Below, in pieces: positions 53,714 to 61,589 of a DNA stretch of 64,000 nt. Location: contig JAFUIR010000011.1 of the NCBI GenBank assembly GCA_017468395.1, positions 310,001-374,000 on the forward strand, in the 5' to 3' direction. Numbering within the stretch: position 1 is the stretch's first letter; every line of letters begins with the position of its first letter. The DNA is from Lachnospiraceae bacterium (lineage in GTDB: Bacteria > Bacillota > Clostridia > Lachnospirales > Lachnospiraceae). A model generated the notes under the pieces. The model did no database searches. It was not told where the DNA came from and saw only the letters and a program-made list of their open reading frames with translations. The translations under genes and the position numbers were made by a program.

Positions 53714-54974
53714 ATTAAAGAGAATAACGCTCATTGCGGCGCTGTCTGTAGTGCTTTTGGTGTTTTTGGTAGTTGTTTTGATAAACAGTGAACAGAAAAA
53801 TACAGAAGCAATGGGACCTGGTCAGGGGACAAAACACCCCCAAAGCAGCGAGCAGGAGACCGCTGATATTTCGGACCGCCTTTTGACCGGACAGATAGGG
53901 GATGATTTGTCTGCCTTTCTGACGGATAATAGTTTTTTTGACAGGGAAGATACTTATCTGACACAGTTGGAGGAATTGATGAACAGGTTATCTTTGGTGG
54001 TAACTTCTGTGGAGAGAGACCTTCGTATACAGATTGTGGACTATACGGGCGAACCGGTAATAGGACGGAGTTTTTATGTAGAAATAGAAAACTTGGGCGA
54101 ATACAAGGACTTGGATAAGGACGGCGTGATTTATATCGGCGATATGGAGCCGGGAGAGTATAGTGTATCCTTAAAGCCGGTGGACGGGTACAAAGTACCC
54201 ACAAACAGCACCAAGGTCCGGGTAAAAGAACAAGTGGAATATATGGTGATTGACGATATTTCCCTGTTGGTAAAGACGGAAGATGAAATCAATGTTTTGG
54301 TGGAAGACTTCCGGCAGGCGATTTCGGATGGGGACCAAACGGAAGTGGAGAAACGTCAGACTACCGAAAATAATACGACCCTTGGAATTGATGTTTCCAA
54401 GTGGAACGGCGAGATTGACTGGGAAAAGGTAAAAGCAGATGGTGTGGAATTTGCCATCATCCGCTGTGGATATCGCGGTTATACAGAAGGAAGCCTTGTG
54501 GAAGACCCTTATTTTGCACAGAATATAAAGGGAGCAGTGGCGGCCGGATTAAAGGTCGGGGTATACTTCTTTACGCAGGCGGTAAATGAAGTGGAAGCAG
54601 TGGAAGAAGCCAGTATGGTGGTTTCCCTTATCCGCGATTATGATTTGGAATATCCGGTGTTTATTGATACGGAAAGTGCCGGCGGAACAGGGCGTGCGGA
54701 CGCACTGGACATTCAGACCAGAACGAAAGTGTGTGAAGCATTTTGTGCTACAGTGCAAAATGCGGGGTATAAGCCCGGCGTGTACGCCAGCCGGAACTGG
54801 TATACTGAGCAGGTAGAGGCTACGGAACTGGAAGATTTCGTGATTTGGCTGGCAGAGTACAGAAAAGTACCTTTGTATCAGGGGTATTATCAGATGTGGC
54901 AATATACCTCCAAGGGAACGGTGGACGGTATTGAGGGCAATGTGGATTTGAACCTCAGTTATTTGAAATATTAG
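53703..54974 (+). CDS. Membrane-anchored GH25 lysozyme (second copy)
   Basis: 423 residues. Membrane segment at 8-28, a Ser/Glu/Gln-rich linker, an accessory domain (105-190) similar to residues 275-372 of the 48283 protein, and a GH25 domain (227-423) with D230 and the DxE pair D322/E324. The catalytic part closely matches the larger paralogue ([20 protein letters not shown]). ATG 53703 has GAGG at 53694-53697 and overlaps the end of rfbA. It lacks the acidic head and Ig-like domains. Sitting between rfbA and rfbC, it is probably co-expressed with dTDP-sugar synthesis. Confidence 0.88.
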   Translation: MDSKLKRITLIAALSVVLLVFLVVVLINSEQKNTEAMGPGQGTKHPQSSEQETADISDRLLTGQIGDDLSAFLTDNSFFDREDTYLTQLEELMNRLSLVVTSVERDLRIQIVDYTGEPVIGRSFYVEIENLGEYKDLDKDGVIYIGDMEPGEYSVSLKPVDGYKVPTNSTKVRVKEQVEYMVIDDISLLVKTEDEINVLVEDFRQAISDGDQTEVEKRQTTENNTTLGIDVSKWNGEIDWEKVKADGVEFAIIRCGYRGYTEGSLVEDPYFAQNIKGAVAAGLKVGVYFFTQAVNEVEAVEEASMVVSLIRDYDLEYPVFIDTESAGGTGRADALDIQTRTKVCEAFCATVQNAGYKPGVYASRNWYTEQVEATELEDFVIWLAEYRKVPLYQGYYQMWQYTSKGTVDGIEGNVDLNLSYLKY

Positions 54975-55007
54975 ACGGAATGCGGCAACAAGGAAAGGAA
55001 CTTAACA

Positions 55008-55577
55008 ATGGGAAAAATAACGGTTGAAACATGTGAAATTGAAGGATTGAAAATTATTACTCCCACAGTGTTTGGCGATGCCAGAGGCTATTTTATGGAG
55101 ACCTATAATTATAATGATTTTAAGGAAGCAGGGATTGATCAGGTGTTTGTGCAGGACAACCAGTCTGCGTCAAAAAAAGGCGTGCTGCGGGGACTTCATT
55201 TCCAAATTGAGCATCCGCAGGATAAGTTGGTGCGGGTCATCAAAGGAGAAGTGTTTGACGTGGCGGTGGATTTGCGCAAAGATTCCCCTACGTTCGGCAA
55301 GTGGCATGGGGTGCTTCTCAGCGAGGAAAATAAAAAGCAGTTTTTTGTGCCGAAAAATTTTGCCCATGGATTTTTGGTTCTTTCCGATTATGCAGAGTTT
55401 TGTTATAAATGCACGGATTTTTATCATCCCGGCGATGAGGGCGGACTTATGTGGAACGACCCTGAAATCGGCGTAGAGTGGCCGGTTTTGGAGGATATGG
55501 AACTGATATTTTCGGACAGGGACACCAAATGGGGAGGTTTGTCCGATTATGTGAGAGAAAGAGACGCCAGAGCGTAG
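55008..55577 (+). CDS. rfbC: dTDP-4-dehydrorhamnose 3,5-epimerase
   Basis: 189 residues. The cupin core has QDNQSASKKGVLRGLHFQ with the catalytic histidine, VFDVAVDLRKDSPTFG, and FVPKNFAHGFLVLSDYAEFCYK. These are standard RmlC blocks. It turns the 4-keto sugar into dTDP-4-keto-rhamnose; RmlD, needed to finish dTDP-rhamnose, is not in this window. AAGGAAC is upstream of ATG 55008. Confidence 0.93.
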   Translation: MGKITVETCEIEGLKIITPTVFGDARGYFMETYNYNDFKEAGIDQVFVQDNQSASKKGVLRGLHFQIEHPQDKLVRVIKGEVFDVAVDLRKDSPTFGKWHGVLLSEENKKQFFVPKNFAHGFLVLSDYAEFCYKCTDFYHPGDEGGLMWNDPEIGVEWPVLEDMELIFSDRDTKWGGLSDYVRERDARA

Positions 55578-55614
55578 AAAGAAAAAGCAGAGTGAAATCT
55601 GCCGGAGGATGATT

Positions 55615-56610
55615 GTGGGTAACAGGAAAATTTCCAAAAAATTCGGTGTGGGTCTGTTTTGTCTGGTGGCACTTGTGATGGCTGTGATTATTGTGGTGCA
55701 TCACAATCCACTTGCAGATGCCCATGAAGAAAAGATAAAGAAAATGGTATCTTGTGCAGTGATTTTGGCATCCTGCGGGGTGTTCTGGAAACTGTATGAT
55801 AAAATCGTGGTGTTGCCGGCTGAACTTTACCAAAGCAGAAGGCTGATTTGGAAATTGGCAAAAAACGATTTTAAGAAACGTTATGCGGGCTCCTATATGG
55901 GGGCTGTGTGGGCCATGGTGCAGCCTGTGGTTACAGTGGTAATGTACTGGATTATTTTTGAAAAAGTTTTCGGCGGACAAGGACCGAGGGGAGACAACGG
56001 GGTTACAGTGCCTTTCGTTCTCTTTTTGACGGCGGGACTGGTTCCGTGGTTCTACTTTAACGAGGCGCTGACCAACGGAACCAATGCTCTTTTGGAGTAC
56101 AATTATCTTGTGAAAAAAGTGGTATTTAAGATTAGTGTATTGCCTATCATAAAGGTAATAGCTGCTACTTTTATTCATGTGTTTTTTGTGCTGATATTGC
56201 TTTTAGTTGCCTGCGGTTATGGGTATTATCCCAGTGTATACACGTTACAGATATTTTACTACAGTGCCTGTCTTTTTGTGTTTGTGCTGGCCCTTAGTTA
56301 CACCACTTGCGCATTGGTTGTGTTTTTTAAGGATTTGTCCCAGATTATTAATATTGCATTGCAGATTGGTATGTGGGTAACACCTATTATGTGGAATGTG
56401 GATGAGTTTGATAATGCTTTTGTTGTGTTGTTGAAATTAAACCCTTTGGTTTATATTGTCAGCGGATATCGCAGTGCCATTTATGAACACACATGGTTTT
56501 GGCAGGATTTTTATTCTACCATGTATTTTTGGATTGTGACAGTGGTGCTGTTTGGCGCGGGCGCACTGGTGTTTAAGAAATTAAAGGTACATTTTGCGGA
56601 TGTACTCTAA
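55615..56610 (+). CDS. ABC-2 polysaccharide export permease (Wzm/TagG-like) with N-terminal extension
   Basis: 331 residues. The ABC-2 core begins near residue 83 (WKLAKNDFKKRYAGSYMG) and has AMVQPVVTVVMYWIIF and VPFVLFLTAGLVPWFYF, with about six membrane segments. That is standard for Wzm/TagG. The roughly 80 residues before it, with two hydrophobic segments, are extra. GTG 55615 is chosen because GGAGG (55604-55608) is six bases upstream; ATG 55609 touches the same site. It forms the channel for a lipid-linked polysaccharide with the ATPase at 58161. An unrelated membrane gene lies between the two. Confidence 0.83.
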   Translation: MGNRKISKKFGVGLFCLVALVMAVIIVVHHNPLADAHEEKIKKMVSCAVILASCGVFWKLYDKIVVLPAELYQSRRLIWKLAKNDFKKRYAGSYMGAVWAMVQPVVTVVMYWIIFEKVFGGQGPRGDNGVTVPFVLFLTAGLVPWFYFNEALTNGTNALLEYNYLVKKVVFKISVLPIIKVIAATFIHVFFVLILLLVACGYGYYPSVYTLQIFYYSACLFVFVLALSYTTCALVVFFKDLSQIINIALQIGMWVTPIMWNVDEFDNAFVVLLKLNPLVYIVSGYRSAIYEHTWFWQDFYSTMYFWIVTVVLFGAGALVFKKLKVHFADVL

Positions 56611-56628
56611 AAAACTGAGGAGTTTTTT
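56609..56628 (+). promoter_or_regulatory. Hairpin with the ribosome site in its loop, before the 56632 gene
   Basis: AAAAAACT (56609-56616) pairs with AGTTTTTT (56621-56628) around the loop GAGG, which is the ribosome site of the gene at 56632. The stem is A+T-rich and weak, and the site is partly exposed in the loop, so the effect on translation is uncertain. It could also serve as a weak terminator after the permease gene. Confidence 0.38.
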
Positions 56629-56631
56629 CTG

Positions 56632-58146
56632 ATGAAGAAAATATTAAATAAAGTACTGAGTTTTGAGATAAATAAAAAAGTGCTGGCGGTGGGAGCGGTT
56701 TTGGTAATGCTCCTGCTTATGATACCTATCGCCAGGATTATGATGTATTGTATTCCGTGGTATGATGATTTCGGTTACGGAAAGTGGGTTAAGAATTTCT
56801 GGGAACTGAAGCATTCTGTTTGGGATGTATTTAGGGGTGCGTATGCCAGTGCGAAAAACTCCTATTATGCGTGGCAGGGAACTTTTTCCTCCATCTTTTT
56901 GATGTCTATTATGCCGGCAGTGTGGGGAACGGACAAGTATGTGTATGGGCTGTGGTTTTTGCTTATCATTATGACGGTGGCGATTTTTGTAATAGTAAAA
57001 GTGCTGCTGATGGATGTGCTCGGGGCAGACAGATGGAGTACTTTGCTGGTGCAGGCGGTTGTGGCGGCTACCTGTGTGGTATTGTATCATGGTCCCATTG
57101 AAGGGTTTTACTGGTACGACAGCGGTGTGCATTATACGGGACTGCACAGTTTCGGACTTTTGATGATTGCCATGGTGATTAAACTGATTTACACCAAAGG
57201 AAAGGTGAAAAAAGGCGTATTGGTAGTAGGAAGTGCGCTTTTGGCTGCGTTTGTGGGCGGTGGCAATTACGTTACGGTATTGCAGATGATGCTGCTTCTT
57301 TTGTCCATTTTGGGCTGGGGCGTGATTTTCAAAAAGAAAAGTGTTTTGTGGGCGCTTCCGGCAGTGTGTGGTTTGGGCGCTACCATGTATTTAAACGTAA
57401 CCGCACCGGGAAATGATAAACGTATGGCACATTTTGTAGGCATGACAGTTTCTCCTGTAGAAGCGGTAGTGGATTCCTTTAAATGTGTGTTTACTTATTT
57501 TGATGATTTTACAGGTCTTATGACTTTGGCGGTACTTATTTTGTTGATACCGGTAATTTTGCAGATTGTGGCAAGAACCAACTTCCGGTTCCGCTATCCT
57601 GGTCTGGTGCTTTTGTGGTCGGTTTGTCTGTATGCAACGGGATTTACGCCGACCTTGTTTACCATGGGTCACACCATGCTCTCCAGAGCCACCAGTCTGG
57701 TAAAATTTACTTTCCAGTTATTGTTGTTTCTCAATGAATTTTATTGGATTGGCTGGGGATATCAATATTTAAAGGAAAAGAAAGGCCGGGACGTTCAGGT
57801 AAAAAACAGTTTGTGTTTTTATGTAGTAATGGTTCTGGTAATGATAGGTATTTTTGCGGCGGAGCCTAATAAGGGCGGCATTTACAGTACTTATGGTGCG
57901 TATTATTTTGTGCATAGTGGTGAAGCATACAATTATTATCATGAGTATTTGGAACGTGTGGAAATATGCGAAGGTGATGAAATGGACGTGGTGGTACGGC
58001 CTTTTGCGTATAAACCATGGGTGCTTTGCATAGGTGATTTGTCAGAGGATCCGACTTATGAGCCCAATCAGTTTATGGCGGATTATTTTGATAAAAACAG
58101 CATTATCTGTATTTCTGAGGAAGAGGAGCAGAAGATGCAGCAATAG
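56632..58146 (+). CDS. Polytopic membrane protein, DUF6056-like, GT-C-like
   Basis: 504 residues, about eleven membrane segments. YCIPWYDDFGYGKWVKNF puts an acidic pair just outside the first membrane segment, as in GT-C enzymes and DUF6056-type proteins. GPIEGFYWYDSGVHYTG near residue 150 is another outer-loop block with acidic residues. It lies between the permease and ATPase genes of the export system, which suggests it modifies the exported polymer. Family is tentative. Confidence 0.65.
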   Translation: MKKILNKVLSFEINKKVLAVGAVLVMLLLMIPIARIMMYCIPWYDDFGYGKWVKNFWELKHSVWDVFRGAYASAKNSYYAWQGTFSSIFLMSIMPAVWGTDKYVYGLWFLLIIMTVAIFVIVKVLLMDVLGADRWSTLLVQAVVAATCVVLYHGPIEGFYWYDSGVHYTGLHSFGLLMIAMVIKLIYTKGKVKKGVLVVGSALLAAFVGGGNYVTVLQMMLLLLSILGWGVIFKKKSVLWALPAVCGLGATMYLNVTAPGNDKRMAHFVGMTVSPVEAVVDSFKCVFTYFDDFTGLMTLAVLILLIPVILQIVARTNFRFRYPGLVLLWSVCLYATGFTPTLFTMGHTMLSRATSLVKFTFQLLLFLNEFYWIGWGYQYLKEKKGRDVQVKNSLCFYVVMVLVMIGIFAAEPNKGGIYSTYGAYYFVHSGEAYNYYHEYLERVEICEGDEMDVVVRPFAYKPWVLCIGDLSEDPTYEPNQFMADYFDKNSIICISEEEEQKMQQ

Positions 58147-58160
58147 GAAAGGTTTTTGAG

Positions 58161-59492
58161 ATGGAACAAAAACGGGAACAGCAGCAGGTGGCCATTTCGG
58201 TCAGGGACGTGAAAAAAGTATATAAGTTGTATGACAAGCCTTCGGACAGATTGAAAGAGACTTTCGGGCTGGCGAAAAATAAGCATAAGGAACATTATGC
58301 TTTAAACGGCGTGAGCATGGATATTTATCAGGGCGAAACGGTAGGTATTATCGGTACGAACGGTTCCGGTAAATCCACCATTTTAAAAATAATAACAGGT
58401 GTTCTGAATCCTACCAAGGGTGAAGTGACAACAAATGGAAGAATTTCGGCTCTTTTGGAACTGGGGGCAGGGTTTAACCAGGAGTACAACGGCATTGAAA
58501 ATATATATCTGAACGGCACGATGATGGGCTTTTCGGAAAAGGAAATCGAGGAAAGGATGCCGGAGATACTTAAGTTTGCTGATATTGGCGATTATGTGTA
58601 CCAGCCTGTGAAAACTTACTCCAGCGGTATGTTTGTGCGCCTTGCTTTTGCTGTGGCAATTAATATTGACCCGGAGATTCTGATTGTGGACGAGGCGCTT
58701 TCTGTGGGAGATGTATTTTTTCAGGCAAAGTGTTATCACAAGTTTGAAGAATTTAAAAAGATGGGGAAAACTATTGTTTTTGTAAGCCATGATTTGAGCA
58801 GTATCAGTAAGTACTGCGACAGGGTGTTTTTGCTGAACAAAGGTAATCTGCTTGGGGAAGGAAGTGCCAAGGAGATGATTGATGCCTACAAGCGTGTACT
58901 GGTGGGACAATACGAAGTGCCGGTGCAAAAGGACAGTGAAAATCTTTTGACAGATGGGGAACTGAATATGGCGGCGCTGCAGGCCATGGGACAGAATCCT
59001 GAGAAATTGGAGTATGGTACCAAACAGGCAGAAATTAAAGAATTTTATATTACGGATGATAAAAATGTACGTACCACAGCGGTAATAAAAGGGACAAAGT
59101 TTACTTTGCATATGAAGGTGGAATTTAGGGAGAGGATTGTGGCGCCTATTTTTGCTTTTTCCTTTAAAAACATTAAGGGAACAGAAATTACCGGTACAAA
59201 CAGTATGATAGAAAAAGCCTTTTTGGAGCCGGTAGATGCCGGAGAGACGAAGGAAATTACCTTTGAACAGAATATGAGTCTGCAAGGCGGCGAGTATCTG
59301 CTTTCTCTTGGGGTGACCGGCTATGCGGGCAGTGAATTTGAAGTTTATCACCGCTTGTATGATGTGCTGAATGTGACGGTGGTGTCAGATAAGGATACGG
59401 TTGGATTTTATGATATGGGGTCTTTGGTGGAAGTAAAAACCATTAAGACTATAAAGGATGAAAAAGTAATTCCTTACAGGCAGGAAGCGTAA
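58161..59492 (+). CDS. Wzt-like ABC ATPase with C-terminal polysaccharide-recognition domain
   Basis: 443 residues. Walker A GTNGSGKS (65-72), signature YSSGMFVRLA, Walker B ILIVDEALSVGD, and the H-loop VSHD. Residues about 290-435 form a beta-rich Wzt-C-like domain (FRERIVAPIFAFSFKNIKGTE). In O9a-type systems that domain binds the modified non-reducing end of the chain. The methyltransferase-kinase encoded 13 bases downstream could make such an end. TagH proteins also share the ATPase, but usually without this domain. ATG 58161 has AGGAAAGG upstream. Confidence 0.85.
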   Translation: MEQKREQQQVAISVRDVKKVYKLYDKPSDRLKETFGLAKNKHKEHYALNGVSMDIYQGETVGIIGTNGSGKSTILKIITGVLNPTKGEVTTNGRISALLELGAGFNQEYNGIENIYLNGTMMGFSEKEIEERMPEILKFADIGDYVYQPVKTYSSGMFVRLAFAVAINIDPEILIVDEALSVGDVFFQAKCYHKFEEFKKMGKTIVFVSHDLSSISKYCDRVFLLNKGNLLGEGSAKEMIDAYKRVLVGQYEVPVQKDSENLLTDGELNMAALQAMGQNPEKLEYGTKQAEIKEFYITDDKNVRTTAVIKGTKFTLHMKVEFRERIVAPIFAFSFKNIKGTEITGTNSMIEKAFLEPVDAGETKEITFEQNMSLQGGEYLLSLGVTGYAGSEFEVYHRLYDVLNVTVVSDKDTVGFYDMGSLVEVKTIKTIKDEKVIPYRQEA

Positions 59493-59505
59493 AGAGGAGA
59501 AAAAA

Positions 59506-61578
59506 GTGGCAGCGCTGGAGAAAAAAGTAGAAAAAATCGGAAAAATAAATCTTGATTTAACTAAGTACCCCGGACAGGACTTTTATTGTGACGGTGCAGT
59601 GGAAGATGAACTTTTGGAGATCGTGCAAAAGTATTCAAAGGTAGAGTATTCGCGCATTATTGAAGAAAGAGCGGATTGGCCCACGTTGTATCATTTATCG
59701 TCACTTCGGGAAAATATTGTGGATTGGATTCCAATGGATGAAAATACGAAGGTGTTGGAAGTCGGTTCCGGTTGCGGGGCTATTACAGGTGCACTTTCCC
59801 GTAAGGCAGGTGAAGTAACCTGCGTGGAACTTTCCAAGAAACGCAGTATAATAAATGCTTATCGTAATAGTGAATGTGAGAATGTGACGATTCATGTGGG
59901 GAATTTTAAAGATGTGGAACCGGATCTTCCCAGGGACTATGACTATATTTGCCTGATAGGAGTGTTTGAATACGGACAAAGTTACATAGGCGGTGAGAAA
60001 CCCTATGAAGAATTTTTGCGTATTCTGATGGGGCATCTTGCTTTGGGCGGAAGAATTGTAATTGCCATTGAAAATAAATATGGCATGAAATATTTTGCGG
60101 GATGCCGGGAAGACCATTTGGGCACTTATTTCAGCGGAATTGAAAACTATCAAAATGACAGTGGTGTGAGGACTTTCAGTCGTAAAGGGTTGGAAAAAAT
60201 TTTTGCTGCATGTAAGGTGGACAAATATTCCTTTTATTATCCCTATCCGGATTATAAATTTATGACTACTTTGTATTCGGATGCGTATTTGCCGGGGAAG
60301 GGAGAACTATCTAAAAATCTCTGCAATTATGACAGGGACAGAATGGTTCTTTTTGATGAAAAAAATGCTTTTGACGGCACTATTGAGGAAGGGGTATTTC
60401 CGTTGTTTGCCAATTCCTATATTGCGGTTCTTGGTGAGAAACTGGATGTAAAGTATGTGAAGTATTCCAATGACAGAGCACCGGAGTATCAAATCAGGAC
60501 GGAGATTTGCAGGGATGTAAATGGAAGAATTGACGTAAGAAAACACCCGTTATCGCAAGAGGCCAAGGAGCATATCCGGGCTGTAGCGGTGGCTCATGAT
60601 AATTTGCGCCAGAGATACGAAGGCAGTGGTCTGTTTGTGAATAAGTGCGAACTTTATGAGCGCAAGGATAAAGTGTGGGCATCCTTTGAGTTCGTTTCGG
60701 GGGTACCTTTGTCTGAGTTGATGGACAGATGTCTGGAAAAAAATGATTTGGACGGATTCCACAAACTGTTTAAAGAGTATGTGGAGAAAATTGGCTATAA
60801 TGAGCAGTATCCCGTTTCTGATTTTGATATGGTGTTTTCTAATATTATGGTCAAGGGTGACAAGTGGACGGTCATTGATTATGAATGGACCTTCGGCAAA
60901 GAAGTGAGTGCAAAAGAACTTGCATTCCGAGCGGTTTATTGCTATTTGCTGGAGAATGAAAAGAGGAATAAATTAAATTTAGATTTAATTTTAAAAGAAC
61001 TGAATATTACAGAAGAGGAAGCACAGAATTATCGGGAACAGGAAATGGACTTCCAAAAATTTGTTACGGGAAAGCGCCTGTCCTTGGGTGAGATGAGAAA
61101 CAAAATCGGCCATCAGGTGTTGGAGCCGATGAAATGGGTGGAAAAATATCAGGCGGCAGATTCTGCTTCCAGGGTGCAGATTTACGAAGATTGCGGTAAG
61201 GGATACAGCGAGGAGAATTCCTATTTTATTCCTGAGGCTTATCAGGGCGAAAATCTCATTGAAACGGAAGTGGCGGTCAGCGGAAATGTGGCGGTGCTCC
61301 GTTTTGATCCGGCTATGTGCAGTTGCATTGTAAAGATAAGGGAAATGCTGTGGAATGGGACGCCTGTTCCTATGCAAAACCGTAAAATGATTGTTACCAA
61401 CGGAAAAGCCGCCGGTAACGGGACTTATATATTCCCGACCACAGACCCCAATATCAATATAAAAGTGGGAGATTTGGAAAGACGCGGTGAAAATATTTTG
61501 TTCGTGCAAATGGAAATAAATCCGGTTCCTGTGGAAATGGCACAGGATTTGGCCAATTCCGTGAAGAAATTGATATAA
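59506..61578 (+). CDS. Methyltransferase-kinase fusion, WbdD-like chain terminator
   Basis: 690 residues. Residues 80-200 are a class I methyltransferase: VLEVGSGCGAITG (83-95) and the acidic E109 after the second strand. Residues about 370-480 look like a small-molecule kinase: SDFDMVFSNIMV gives the catalytic D441 and N446, and VIDYEW (D458) corresponds to the metal-binding DFG-type site. A C-terminal region of about 140 residues follows. Methyltransferase then kinase is the order in WbdD, which adds methyl-phosphate to stop chain growth before Wzm/Wzt export. GTG 59506 follows GAGGAG by six bases. Its place next to Wzt supports this, but the kinase is a weak match. Confidence 0.65.
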   Translation: MAALEKKVEKIGKINLDLTKYPGQDFYCDGAVEDELLEIVQKYSKVEYSRIIEERADWPTLYHLSSLRENIVDWIPMDENTKVLEVGSGCGAITGALSRKAGEVTCVELSKKRSIINAYRNSECENVTIHVGNFKDVEPDLPRDYDYICLIGVFEYGQSYIGGEKPYEEFLRILMGHLALGGRIVIAIENKYGMKYFAGCREDHLGTYFSGIENYQNDSGVRTFSRKGLEKIFAACKVDKYSFYYPYPDYKFMTTLYSDAYLPGKGELSKNLCNYDRDRMVLFDEKNAFDGTIEEGVFPLFANSYIAVLGEKLDVKYVKYSNDRAPEYQIRTEICRDVNGRIDVRKHPLSQEAKEHIRAVAVAHDNLRQRYEGSGLFVNKCELYERKDKVWASFEFVSGVPLSELMDRCLEKNDLDGFHKLFKEYVEKIGYNEQYPVSDFDMVFSNIMVKGDKWTVIDYEWTFGKEVSAKELAFRAVYCYLLENEKRNKLNLDLILKELNITEEEAQNYREQEMDFQKFVTGKRLSLGEMRNKIGHQVLEPMKWVEKYQAADSASRVQIYEDCGKGYSEENSYFIPEAYQGENLIETEVAVSGNVAVLRFDPAMCSCIVKIREMLWNGTPVPMQNRKMIVTNGKAAGNGTYIFPTTDPNINIKVGDLERRGENILFVQMEINPVPVEMAQDLANSVKKLI

Positions 61579-61589
61579 CTGTGAGGTGG

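Noticed and set aside
58383-59351. A 322-codon minus-strand open frame
   Set aside because: Opposite the Wzt ATPase, which has complete Walker and signature motifs; the antisense product has none.
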